Source: Diphasiastrum complanatum (Eukaryota; Streptophyta; Lycopodiopsida; Lycopodiales; Lycopodiaceae). Taken from it: a DNA stretch of 64,000 nt. The DNA lies in assembly GCA_029204225.1 (NCBI GenBank), contig CM055107.1, positions 1,548,128 to 1,612,127 of the forward strand, given 5' to 3'. Shown here one piece after another: positions 1 through 10,170 of the stretch. Each line of letters starts with the position of its first letter. Positions within the stretch are counted from its first letter, which is position 1. A program made the translations under genes and the position numbers. Under the pieces are notes generated by a model. The model did not search any database. It was not told the origin of the DNA and saw nothing but the letters and a program-made list of their open reading frames with translations.

Positions 1-61
1 GGCAAAAGCATGCAGTGTAGTGCAGACATGGTTTTGATTGACTTTCCAACATGATTTATCT

Positions 62-775
62 TAGATGGTTTTAATAGAAGGGTGCCTGTTTGGAATATTC
101 TTGATGATAGATTGCTAGAGGCATCCATGCAATTCACCTCAACAATTGTTGATGATGATGGCCTCATAGTTAGTATTTTGGGAGTGCTAGAGATACCTGC
201 ATTTGTTCAAGCTGGTAAAAAATCTGGACTAAAGGTGGCACGTCATGCCATAATATGGGGGGAGGATAAATTTGACATCATTATCTTACGATTTCAGGTG
301 AATTTACATCAATTACTTGTTGAAATTTGTTATTGTTCTTTTTTAAATATTGCTTGATGTGTTCCAATCTATAAACTTTTTTTGCTGCAAGTACATAAAC
401 TTGTTGATTATGTCACATGTCGCATTGAATCCACTCCTTTAGTTCCTATGGGTGACTGTGATTCGATCGATAGTTCCTTTTCCATAGTGCGACTAATCAT
501 TGGATACATTATTATTCTCTAGTAGAGCGATTGAAGAACAGTATTGGGACTCAACCAATTGTGAAGGTGTCGAGAAGAGTCTCCATCTTTTGCGTTTCTT
601 TGTAGAAATGTTGTACAAGCCTTCAAGAGTGGTGGTTGATGCTTTCTTAGGTTGGAGGGGGTTCATTATATGCATGTGGAAGTACCAATCGACACTACAT
701 TGCAATGGATTTTGATCAAGACATTGTCAATTTGGCCACCCATAGATATGGTCTGTGAATGTTCCAAATGTTGGA
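62..775 (+). pseudogene. Decayed beta-class DNA amino-methyltransferase-like fragment
   Basis: Two coding stretches fit the order of beta-class (N4-cytosine/N6-adenine) DNA methyltransferases. Positions 82-303 encode a strand/helix region ending in AIIWGEDKFDIIILRFQ. Positions 510-775 encode a segment like the family's 'QKPxxLLxxxIE..KPGDxVLDxFxGxGT' block: GVEKSLHLLRFFVEML, KPSRVVVDAFLG, then after a one-base frame change GGSLYACGSTNRHYIAMDFDQDIV. The first stretch ends CAG/GTGAAT and a second reading frame starts near 391 after a T-rich run ending GCAAG, which looks like a damaged intron; this suggests descent from a genomic, spliced gene rather than a cDNA copy. The DPPY-type motif would lie before the window start and is not seen. 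There are stops and frameshifts, so it is not functional as read. A degenerate host gene and a transposon-carried fragment are both possible. The family call is an inference from motif order. Confidence 0.5.
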
Positions 776-879
776 TTATTCTCCTTCTTACCAATCGTCT
801 AATCGATTTTAATCTTCATCCATTGTTTATCAAGTTCTTTGAATTTTCCCGTGTGTTTACACAATCTGCAGAATTACAA

Positions 880-1640
880 GTGTTTTTCATAGTCTGCAGA
901 ATTACACGGAGTTTAACGACAGTGTCGCATTCTTCGCCTGTCAGGAATCTCGTGTAAAAATGCAGTGTCGTTTTTTTCGCATTTTTTGCCTGACATAAAT
1001 CTCGTGTAAAAATGCAATGTCACCTTTTTCGCATTTTTCGCCTGTCAGAAATCTCGTTTAAATTTGCAATGTCGCATTTTTTGCTTTTTCCAAAGAGTCT
1101 CAAATGTTAAGGAAATGACTCTGTCAAAGTGTGGGGCAACCCTCCATGAGATTTAAGGGCACTTTGGATTTTTTGGCATTTTGCGAAAAACCCGACAGTG
1201 TCGCCTGTGGCTGTTTTAGTTCATTTTTGTAGAGCAACAGTTTTGGTTCATTTATGCAAACAGAACGTTTACGGCCAAATTCACCGCTTATCAATAATCA
1301 ATGACAAGGATCAGATGGATGCCAGCGGATCACCAACCAACTGGCGATCGCAATTGATGACCTAATTTCTTAGTATAAATAGCTGTTCATACAAAGTAAT
1401 TCAATCAAAAATCAGAATTATCAGAAGCATTTGAATAGTTAGCTCTCTATCTCTCAAGTCTGCGAGCTTGAACACTCCTGAGTATTCTAGCTTACTTCTT
1501 AGAGTTGTTTTAGAGATTGCTATTGTGCTACTGCTCATCAGCATTGCGCATTAATTCAAACTTTCATATTAGCCGCTCAGAGATAGCATAGAGTACACGA
1601 CTTCAATCCGTAACCTATTGTACTCATTTACTTATGTTTC
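880..1640 (+). mobile_element. LTR-like sequence (probable solo or orphan copia-type LTR)
   Basis: The U3-like part holds the tandem repeat; a TATA box (TATAAATA, 1374-1381) follows, then about 250 bp of T-rich transcribed-leader-like sequence. The arrangement and the TTTTTCGC motif resemble the sequences flanking the copia copies at 3.5-5.7 kb and 18.7-20.8 kb. No second copy, primer site or target duplication was found beside it, so its ends are approximate. Confidence 0.4.
923..1086 (+). repeat. About 52-bp tandem repeat in an LTR-like U3
   Basis: Units start at TGTCG/TGTCA at 923, 966, 1018 and 1070 (43, 52, 52 bp and a partial). Each carries TTTTTCGC-type and GCCTGnCAnnAATCTCGT sequence and ends in a TGCAA/TGCAG. 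The array lies about 300 bp upstream of a TATA-like box, as expected for repeats in a retrotransposon U3. Confidence 0.7.
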
Positions 1641-2249
1641 ATTTTGAATCAATACTATTCTTATTGCATTCAGTTTCGTCTCAGACTATATGCGTTTTTG
1701 TATTTCTTCGTGACTAATTATTTGTCTGATAATTTTCGATGCTTAATTGTTTGGCTACGTAATCACTATAATACTGACGATTTCAAAGTTAATTACTATA
1801 AGTTCAAACGTGATTTCTATCACTATTGTCTTGTTTGAAATTGATAGGCGTAGTCATGCATTGGAAAGATGAAGATAGTTTATTCCGCCATGCACAAAAG
1901 ATTTTCTTTCTAGACACACGAATTATTTTCATTCATTTCTTTTTGAGCTAGACCTATCTTCTGCACATACCACTTTTCAGTTAAGAAAACAGTTTAAACA
2001 CCCGACCGGATCAATCACCACAACACAACGTCAAGTGCAACAAGACAAGACAACAAAATTGCTCTCCTCAAACTATATATTCAAATGATAAGTAAGTACA
2101 AAGATAAAGTTGCTTAAAAGCACTCAAAGGGCTCGTAAAAGAAAGACGGCCCAATAATTCTAGAACTAAGCACACGTGGTGCCGTCAATTTTAGAGTTTA
2201 CTCTATTCATGGGACATACCTCCATGATATTATTACAAGTAAAGGCTTT
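1641..2249. other. No gene seen
   Basis: AT-rich sequence without a coding stretch. On the minus strand the A-rich run at 2247-2271 could be the purine tract or poly(A) end of the copia fragment to its right, in which case part of this interval would be that element's 3' LTR. Confidence 0.3.
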
Positions 2250-3170
2250 TTTTTTTTCTTTTTTTTTTTAACGTAACCAGATCTAAGCCAAGTTTGGCTC
2301 TAAAAGTCTCAAACTTTTCTTTACTTAAAGCTTTTGTAAATATATCAACAACTTATAACAACGTAGAACAATGTACAATACTTATATCCTCAGATTGTAG
2401 TTTCTCACGCACAAAGTGATATTTTACCTCAATATGTTTTGTCCTTGTGTGAAAGACAAGATTCTTAGCCAATTATATTCCACTTTGACTGTCACTGAAA
2501 AATAACAGTAGGATTTTCCTGCTTCATGCCAATCTCACATAACAACTTACGTAGCCAAACAGCTTCCTGGGTAGCGGAACTTAACGCTTTATATTTGGCT
2601 TCTGTAGAAGAAAGAAAAATAGTATCTTGCATCTTGCTAGACGATGAAAAACAACGAAGGCATAACTTGTTGTTGACTTTCTATCATCTACATTTCCTGC
2701 CCAATCAGCGTCAACATAACCCTGCAACTTAGGTAAAACACTTTGTCTTTTGTAGATTCGGCCAAGGTTAGGTGTACCTTTCACATACCTCGAAATCCTT
2801 TTCGCGGCTTTCCAATGGTCCATAGTGGGTGATGACATGAATTGGTTAATCAAACTTACAATATAGCAGATATCAAGACCTGTAGTCGTAAGATATATCA
2901 AACTCCCAACTAGCTGACAAAATAGAGTAGCGTCAACATGTGCACTATCATCAGTACGAGATAACTTCTTACCAGATTAGCAAGGGATGATGGAAGGTTT
3001 GCACTCTGTCATGCGAAATCTCTCCAATACCTCGCGCACATACTTGTTTTGACATAACTTGATATCACTGCGATCAAGCGATCGTTGACACTCTAAAAGT
3101 AAAAATTTATAAGAACCAGTATCAAACTCTCTTCTAGATTGGTCCAATATGTGGGTCTTTTTCAAAAAGA
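2250..3170 (-). pseudogene. Copia RT 3' end and RNase H fragment
   Basis: The minus-strand translation runs from NKYVREVLERFRMTECKPS through DICYIVSLINQFMSSP, WKAAKRISRYVKGTPNLG and YVDADWAGNVDDRKSTTSY, then, across frame breaks, to a TKHIEV-type RNase H tail. These are the connection and RNase H segments of Ty1/copia pol. The catalytic RT core is absent, so the piece is truncated on its 5' side at about 3170, where unrelated sequence starts. Several stops and frameshifts occur. Confidence 0.85.
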
Positions 3171-3247
3171 CCCCTCAAAGAGAGGTTTAGGCTAAACTCT
3201 TAGTTAACTACATCTCTCCCCTTGTAACGTTCCTTACGATTGAGTGT

Positions 3248-3434
3248 GACAGTTTGAAACCTCACGACCAGCAAGCTAAGGCCCAATAATTTGAGTCGCA
3301 TGATGACTCGTTTGCTCAAAGTCCGTCTTCGGCACTTGTGTAAAAATTCGATAGTTCAATGTCGATGTTGAGCCAATTTGTCAGCCATTCGGGAAATGCT
3401 GGAGAAGGGTTGCATGTGTTCACCATCTCTAACA
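3248..3434. repeat. Dispersed 0.19-kb repeat, copy 1
   Basis: About 187 bp beginning TGACAGTTTGAAACCTCA and ending CACCATCTCTAACA, strongly similar to 8143-8320 with substitutions and small indels. It lies between two opposed copia fragments here and at the edge of another copia fragment in the second copy. It may be a short LTR or LTR fragment; no coding sequence is seen. Confidence 0.75.
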
Positions 3435-3539
3435 CTCCCTCTTGAACGATGTAATCTTTTTCTTCATCCAATTCCGATTGATCTTTTGTGTTTTGTCAAC
3501 TTTTTAAGGACATCTTAAACTTGTTTTAAGAGTATCCCA

Positions 3540-3905
3540 CGTTACCACATGCAAAACCTCTAAGGATGCATTAGATTTGTTATCAAATCTCTATGAGACT
3601 CATGTTGTAACCACTAGATTACATCTTAGAAGGAAGTTCTTTACTCTTAGCACTTCTGATTCTACTGTCATCACTTCTCACATCAACAGCTTCAAATCTT
3701 TATTGAATCAGTTATCAGCTGTAGGATGTTCTATTCAAGATGATGATGTCATTATGACCTTGCTTTCTTCTCTTCTAAAATCGTTTGAACACTTTGTGGT
3801 GATGATCTCCACACAACCCGACCTCACTCTTCAAAAGGTGATTGGTCATCTTCTTCAAGAAGAAATGCGAAGAAAGACTAGCAGCCTTCTATCAAAGACA
3901 AATCC
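3540..3905 (+). pseudogene. Copia A gag (UBN2-type), 5'-truncated
   Basis: The translation from about 3540 gives the Ty1/copia gag core: DLLSNLYETH, LHLRRKFFTL, INSFKSLLNQLSAVG, MTLLSSL and a HLLQEEMRRK end. Gag would form the particle that packages the element RNA. The N-terminal third is missing, and the reading frame shifts near 3890 relative to the protease-integrase frame that follows. The same gag type is on the minus strand at 20.1-20.5 kb. Confidence 0.8.
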
Positions 3906-5327
3906 ATGGCTCTATACACCAAGAAGAAAGACTACTCCAAGGGCAAGAATCAAGTGCAACAACAACAACAACAGAAGCCTCGCACTCAAGGTGAGCATGG
4001 TGGATTGCGCAAGAAGATTTTATGCAGATATTGCAAGAGAGCCAATCACGACATCAAGGAGTGTCATATCCGGATCTACAACGAGACAAAGAAGCAACAA
4101 CAACAGCAACAACCAGACTCCTCCAACGCGGCAGAATTCAAGGAGCAAGATACACATTTGTTAATGGCTTACAACAACAGCAACGAAGACTGTGATAGTT
4201 GGTGTCTGGACAAGGGCGCTACCCAACACATGACCTCTCGCAAGGAATGGTTTACCAAGTATGCAGCTTACAATAGAGATCAATTCATCTACCTCAGAGA
4301 TTCTAGCACCATACGTGTGGAAGGCAAAGGAACAGTGAAAATCACCTTCAACAACGATTTATCTATTTGTGTTCCTAACGTCCTTCATATTCCTCAGTTA
4401 TCAAAGAACCTGTTATTAGTCTCTAAGATAACTGATGAGGGCTACACTGTTACTTTCTCATCTGAGCAGTGCACAATACTCGAGGAAGATACTACTCTGA
4501 CTATGTGCACTAGAGTCGAAAATCTTTACATACTCTCTAATTCAATTGCATTAGCTAGTATCTCTAATGAAAATGTAAATGACAGTGTTGTTTTGTGGCA
4601 TAGTCGATTTGGACACGTGAATACAAGATCTCTTTCTTATATGCATTGTAATAATTTAATTGATGGACTAAATTTCCTTTCTTCATTAGATAGGAAATCT
4701 TTCTTTTGTGAATCATGCATCTATGGGAAGCACTCTAGAAGCAAGTTTTTAAAATTACATTCCATCAAAACAAAGCATGTATTGAATCTTGTACATAACG
4801 ATCTTTGTGCGCCAATGCCAACTCCGTCCTTAGGATATGCAATCTATTTTATCACTTTCATAGATGATTATTCTAGATGGTCTACAGTCATGTTCATTAA
4901 GCACAAATATGAAGCCTTTGAATGCTTCAAGAGATTCAAGGCCATGGATGAGACACAAACGTCTACAAAAGTGAAGACACTCCGAACTGATGGTGGTGGC
5001 GAATACATCTCTAATGAGATGTCTGACAACCTGGTTGAACATGGTATTAGAAGACAGTTCTCCACTCCCTATTCACCTCAACAGAACAAGATTGCAGAAA
5101 GGAAGAATCAAACTCTTCTCAACTCAACCAGATCCATGCTACATCAAACACACCTACCTACGAAGTTCTGGACAGAAGCTACTGCCACAGTCTGTTACGT
5201 GCAGAACAGATCCAACACTAAAGCCGTCAACAACAAAACTCCTTATGAAGTTTGGCATGGGCACAAGCCTAGTGTCAGCCATTTAAAAATCTTTGGTTGT
5301 ACATGTTTTGTTCACATTCCTAAATAG
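3906..5327 (+). CDS. Copia A polyprotein: zinc knuckle, protease, integrase
   Basis: A 473-codon open frame. In order: glutamine runs, a CCHC zinc knuckle (CRYCKRANHDIKEC), a protease-like block WCLDKGATQHM in which the usual D-S-G is D-K-G, the GAG-pre-integrase zinc-binding segment (LWHSRFGHVN ... CESCIYGKHSR), and the integrase core with the D,D,E pattern (LVHNDL, LRTDGGGEYI, NKIAERKN) ending at IFGCTCFVHIPK. The altered protease site suggests the copy is inactive. An in-frame TAG ends the frame; homologous coding continues behind it. No reverse transcriptase or RNase H follows, because LTR-like sequence begins at about 5690. The start at 3906 is only the first ATG after the gag frameshift; the native protein would be continuous with gag. 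Confidence 0.85.
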   Translation: MALYTKKKDYSKGKNQVQQQQQQKPRTQGEHGGLRKKILCRYCKRANHDIKECHIRIYNETKKQQQQQQPDSSNAAEFKEQDTHLLMAYNNSNEDCDSWCLDKGATQHMTSRKEWFTKYAAYNRDQFIYLRDSSTIRVEGKGTVKITFNNDLSICVPNVLHIPQLSKNLLLVSKITDEGYTVTFSSEQCTILEEDTTLTMCTRVENLYILSNSIALASISNENVNDSVVLWHSRFGHVNTRSLSYMHCNNLIDGLNFLSSLDRKSFFCESCIYGKHSRSKFLKLHSIKTKHVLNLVHNDLCAPMPTPSLGYAIYFITFIDDYSRWSTVMFIKHKYEAFECFKRFKAMDETQTSTKVKTLRTDGGGEYISNEMSDNLVEHGIRRQFSTPYSPQQNKIAERKNQTLLNSTRSMLHQTHLPTKFWTEATATVCYVQNRSNTKAVNNKTPYEVWHGHKPSVSHLKIFGCTCFVHIPK

Positions 5328-5690
5328 CTTAGGAAGAAGCTGGATCATAGGACAACTAAATGTATCTTCATTGGCTATCTTGATGAATATAAAGCTTATA
5401 AATTTTATGATCCATCCACCAATGTAGTATTTCCCTCTAGGGATGTAATATTTCAAGAACATACATACTATGATTTAAAACAACCATCGATAAATGATGC
5501 TATGTCATTTCATCCTATTTTACGTAACATGAATTCTTCCAACGTTGATGTTCCTTCTACAGCTTCTGCAGCTACAGCTACAGAAGCCGCGTAGCCGACA
5601 ATACTTGTCATCAGATCAGACCAAGCTAGCTCGAGCAGATCTGGAGAAATTCAAGAAGAAGCATCATCGCATCATGGTCAACCAAACATC
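5328..5690 (+). pseudogene. Copia A integrase C-terminus and linker, behind a stop
   Basis: The same frame as the preceding polyprotein reads on after the TAG: KLDHRTTKCIFIGYLDE, then a PSRDVIFQE block typical of the copia integrase C-terminal region, then a low-complexity S/T/A linker. It stops being coding just before the point where RT would begin, which fixes the 3' boundary of the internal region. Confidence 0.7.
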
Positions 5691-6250
5691 GTTTAAAGGC
5701 ACAATCGACTTTTTTTCGCAAAAAATCCGAAAGGAGAGAAAATGCCGACGGTTGTCTGTTTTGAACGAGGAACATTCCCAGCCACTTCCCGAAATTTGCG
5801 AAGTGAGAAAAAACCACTTCATGTAAAATGCAAAGTGAGAGATTTTGCGACGTCCTCATCCATGTCAACGATCCTGATTTGTTGACCGTATATATATTAT
5901 ATACAGTTGTCACAAAAGCCATATACTTCCAAGTACAACGGCTTTCCTGATTAGGTGACAAACATCCAATGTAATTGATACACAGATGAAATCTATAAAT
6001 AGATCATCCAAGCACAGATTATAGGTTGCACCATCCATGAGATGTATTATTTGAGTCTCCCAGTTATGCCGTCGATTTTTGGTTGTAATTGCTATTTGTA
6101 TTGTGCTTCAATGTAATAAAGCAGTAGCGCTTTTCTATCTGTGTATAGCGTAAATGAATGCTTGTTGTGATTGAATGCACTTTATCGATGTTTGATTGTG
6201 CTTGTTTACTCACTCTGATCAGAACACGGATGTCTACAACTCCTCAATTT
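5690..6250 (+). mobile_element. LTR-like 3' end of copia A
   Basis: Directly after the integrase linker comes sequence with TTTTTTCGC and GCGAAGTGAGAAAAA motifs like the other copia LTRs here, a TATA box (TATAAATA at 5994-6001), and a T/G-rich downstream part with AATAAA (about 6115). This matches U3-R-U5 order on the plus strand. The exact ends and a 5' partner were not identified. Confidence 0.45.
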
Positions 6251-6640
6251 CTAATCAGACGATGAATGTCTTTGACGCTTGAGGGACTCGCGATATCATA
6301 CCGCTATGGCTATCTATTTCCGAACTATACTTCTCATTGAAACCATTTTTCCAGTAATACCACACACACCATCTCTAATCTCTTTGGTGGATTGTACTCC
6401 TGTTTTTTAGAGTATGAATTAATTTCTAAGATCCTGTTGGGCAATTAGAGCACTTAAAGTTGCGATTATATTCAACATAAACTTTCTATTAGACTGTTTT
6501 TGCATCTAGCAGCTGATTATAACGGGAGAGCTGTTCCACAACATTCCTGCTCTCTTCTCCGTTCGCGTTCTTCTATCTCCCTTGCCCCATCATAGATATC
6601 TGACCTTTTGTTTTATTAATCAATGTCAAACTGATTCCTA
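6250..6640. other. No gene seen
   Basis: AT-rich sequence between the copia A LTR-like end and an opposed copia fragment. No coding, repeat or RNA-gene signal was recognised. Confidence 0.3.
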
Positions 6641-7482
6641 TCATCATAGATTCATCCACAAATATTGTCAAAATCACGAACTTTCCTTCTATCCTTTTAA
6701 TGTAAACATTGCAGACAGGTTGTGTAGGGTAGAAGCCTAGAGACTTCAGGAGACTATCAAGCTTCTTATACCAAGCTCGTGAGGCCTACTTTAGACCGTA
6801 GATGCATCGATGCAACCGACAGGTGAAATCTCGATTGTTTGGGTGTTCATATCCTTCAGGCCGCTTCATGAAAATTTCTTTATCTAAGTCTTCGTGGAGG
6901 AAGGCTATTTTGACATTAATCTAATGTATCTCCAAATTGTGAATGTATCATAAACAAGGAGTAGTCATATGCTCGACATCTTGACCATCGAGGAGTATTT
7001 ATCGAAGTAGTTGATATCATATCTCTGAGTGTAGCCTTTAGCGACAAGTCGAGCTTTGTATCTTCCGACATTGTCATCTGATCTCAACCTCTTTTTATAT
7101 ACCCATTTGAAGTCGACCTTTTCCTTTCCTTCGAAAAGTGGTTCAAGTGTCCACGCCCGATTCTGCTTCATCGATTCGATCTTTTCGACATTGCTTGCTT
7201 CCAAAATTCTCCTTCAGGATTTTGGATTGCTTCAAGATATGCCATTGGTTCCTCAGTGAAGCTACAGAATTTGACGTCTGTGTCTTGACTCCACTGAAGA
7301 TTATCGATGAACCTATCAGGGGGTCTTCTTATTCTTTTCGACTTTCTTAGTTGGATTTGTCGTTGCTGGTGTGTTTGTTCGTCGAATTCTTTGACAAGAT
7401 GATCCTCCATTTCATGTTCAAGAGTCTGTGGTTCAACATTCTGATTCGATGTATGGCCTTGAACTCCCTCTTCAATTGGCAA
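6640..7482 (-). pseudogene. Copia RT N-terminal part and INT-RT linker (element J)
   Basis: From high to low coordinates the translation gives a linker ending LRKSKRIRRPPDRFI, then NRAWTLEPL, KVDFKWVYKKRL, GRYKARLVAKGYTQRYDINYF, DVKIAFLHEDLDKEIFM, HRCIYGLK and, near 6640, a decayed start of the catalytic YVDD region. These are the ordered blocks of copia RT. Several frame changes and stops separate them and the piece ends within RT, so it is not functional. It continues the integrase fragment to its right. Confidence 0.8.
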
Positions 7483-8142
7483 TTATGAGAAGATTTCATG
7501 ACCTCTTGATTCTTTCACTCCTGAAAATGTCGATTTGTCGAACTTCACATCTTTGCTCATCACCATCTTTTTTGAGGTTGGATTGTATAGATCTGTGAGC
7601 CGTTCAAATAGCTGACCATCACTATCTGCACCAACTTTTTCGTCCAGTTTGCTTCTCCTTTCTTTTGGTACGTGCATGTATGTTGCACATCCGAACACTC
7701 GTACATACAATAGATCGGGCTTCTCATCCGTCCACATTCCGTGTGACATCTTGTTTTCCAATCTTGTCATTATCGATTGATTCTGTAGATGAACTGCAAC
7801 TGCAGTTGTTTTAGTCCAAAACTGACTTGGCAATTGTGCTTGAGCCATCATTCACTTTGCTCCTTTCACAAGTATTATGTTTCATCTTTTGGGTACGCCA
7901 TTGTATTGCCGTGTATAGGCAGGTGTGAATTGATGTTCGATTCATCTTTCCCGACAGAAGCTTGAAAACTCTTTACTCAAATATTTGCCTCCATTGTCAA
8001 ACCTGATGGTCTGCAATTTCTTAGAGGTGTGGTGTCCCGCAATTGCCACGAATTTCTTGAATCCATCAAACACGGACTTCTTCTTCAGATATGGGTCATC
8101 CTGCTAAAATCATCTATGAACGTGAGGAAGTGTGGCTAAGCA
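7483..8142 (-). pseudogene. Copia integrase fragment (element J)
   Basis: The well-preserved part (7483-7851) reads MMAQAQLPSQFWTKTTAVAV, LLYVRVFGCATYMHVPKERR and KKMVMSKDVKFDKS, which is the C-terminal half of copia integrase. The more decayed upstream part carries TFIDDF and a RFDNGGKYLSKEF block, so the D-D-35-E core was present. The fragment is cut at about 8142 by the 0.19-kb dispersed repeat. Confidence 0.8.
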
Positions 8143-8320
8143 TGACAGTTTGAAACCTCATGACCGACAAGCTAATGTCCGATAATTCGAGTCGCCCGAC
8201 GGCTCTCGTCCATCTTCAGCACTTTGTTGAAATTGGATAGTTCGGTGTTGATGTTGTGCAGATTTGTCGGCCATTCGGGGAATGCTGGAGAAGGGTTGCA
8301 TGAGTTCACCATCTCTAACA
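8143..8320. repeat. Dispersed 0.19-kb repeat, copy 2
   Basis: Partner of 3248-3434 in the same orientation. It sits between a copia integrase fragment and a gypsy RNase H fragment, so each copy marks a junction between unrelated retroelement pieces. Confidence 0.75.
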
Positions 8321-8324
8321 TCAC

Positions 8325-9780
8325 ACTTTAAAGTCATCTTCTTGCATGAGTTCTACCCATCGGAACTTATGACCTCTCAGATTATTCCGATTACAAAAGC
8401 ATTTTGAAGATTGATGATCCATGTTCATACAAGTAATGTCTCTATGATTTCAAAGGATAGATCACCGCAAAAATTCTCTTTTTCTTGAGTAGTATATATG
8501 ACTTGCGCATCGGATAATTTTTGCTCAAAAAAACAACAGGCTGACTCCCTTGTAATAGAATAGCTCCAATAATTGTATCACTCACGTTAGTGTTAATCAT
8601 GAAAGAGATATTTGAATGTGCTATTCTCAACATGGGAGCTAAGACATCTAGAAGCTTGAGTTTGCAAAAACTCTCATTTAATTTCCCATTCCACTTTATT
8701 GGAGGGCTAAGCTTTCGTTTTTGACTCTTTATCCCTTTTAAAACATTATTAAGAAGAGTGGCAATTTTAGAACATTTTTCAATAAACTTTTAGAAGAACA
8801 CAATGAAACCCAAAAAGGGTTGAGCTCACGGATCATTTCAGGAATTGGCCATTCCATTATCATCTTTACTTTTTCTTTGTCAATATTGATCTCCCGAGCG
8901 ATGATCTTATGACCAAGGTAAATAAGTTTCTTTTTAAAGAATTCACATTTAGATTCTTTATCAAAAAGCTTCTATTGCCTTAAAATCCTTTAGACCAATA
9001 CGAAGTTGTTTTATATGCTCTATTAGTATTTTACTATAAATCAAAATATAATCTTAAAGACTACTACAAACATTTTCAAAAAAGGATAAAATAGATCGTT
9101 CTTTTGTTGGAAAGTCACCAAAGTATTCATCAAACCAAAAGATAAGCTAGGAACTCATAATGGCCAAATCATGCCTTAAAACCATTCTTAGATGCATCAT
9201 CTAGATGTATCACGATATGATGATATCTCGTTTGAAGATCAATTTTTGTGAGAATTTTTGTTCCACTTAATCGATCCATGAGATCATCCATTCTAGGGAG
9301 CGAGTACTTATTTTTTATGATAAGCTTATTCGGATCCTTATAATCCACGCATAACTGAAAACTCCCGTCCTTCTTATGCTTAAGAAGAATGAGCGCTCCC
9401 CATGTTGATTTACTTGGCCTAATCTGTCCCATTTTGAGATATTTTTCTATTTGCCTAGCCACTTCCCCATCTTCCTTTTGACTAAACCGGTGTGGTTATC
9501 TAAATTGGGTGGCTATTGAGCATCAATTTTATCCTATGGTCTATGGACCGTGTGTGTGGTAGACCATAAGGTAGTTGCTTAGGAAAAACGTCACTAAATT
9601 ATTGTTTTAAATCTTGCATTAATTTTTGCTCTTGATGAGAATTTTTGGTGTTACAATTGAACAACACATTCACATCATACGCATGAACGATGCTATCTTT
9701 TTCCATTAAATCATTGGCTATGGAAGCGCAAGTGCTTGGAGATTTATAATAGTTGCCAAGTTAAATACATTATACTAAAG
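8325..9780 (-). pseudogene. Ty3/gypsy RT and RNase H fragment
   Basis: Positions 9462-9169 encode the RT start typical of plant Ty3/gypsy: EKYLKMGQIRPSKSTWGALILLKHKKDGSF, LCVDYKDPNKLIIKNKYSLP, then LTKIDLQTRYHHIVIH. At 8633-8442 the RNase H start is seen (ISFMINTNVSDTIIGAILLQ, FLSKN), and near 8340 a LRGHKFRWVELMQEDDF block. The middle, where FVDDIL should lie, is badly decayed. No integrase is linked to it. It is an old fragment with many stops. Confidence 0.85.
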
Positions 9781-9909
9781 ATGATAGATTGATGAATGCC
9801 ATGTATTTATGCAGACTATGCTAGACTCCACATATTTATGTAGATTGTTAAAAAGATAAGTATCTTTGCAAATTTATTAGGTCCTTATCAAAAATTAGAT
9901 TTAGGTGAA

Positions 9910-10170
9910 ATTCTAACACTCTCCCTTAATGAAGATATCTATAACTTTTGTATTCTTAATCTAAGCATCTCACAAAATTTAATATGACCTTTTGAATTTA
10001 GAGTTGTGGCGAAAATGTCTATAACCATGAATTATATTCTATAGAAAATCAGATAGAGTTCTCTATCTAAAATTTTCTCTCTAACATAACCATACTGCCT
10101 CAATGTGTTTATTCTTGGAATTAAACTTGAAATTGACTGACAATGTAATAGCACTCTCGGAGCTAGCTGA
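9910..10170 (-). pseudogene. Copia RNase H C-terminal scrap
   Basis: The minus-strand frame reads SESAITLSVNFKFNSKNKHIEAV, then after stops IDIFATTLNSKGHIKFCEML, matching the C-terminal end of copia RNase H (SKHIEV and ADIFTK...L blocks). Nothing of RT remains beside it. Confidence 0.7.
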
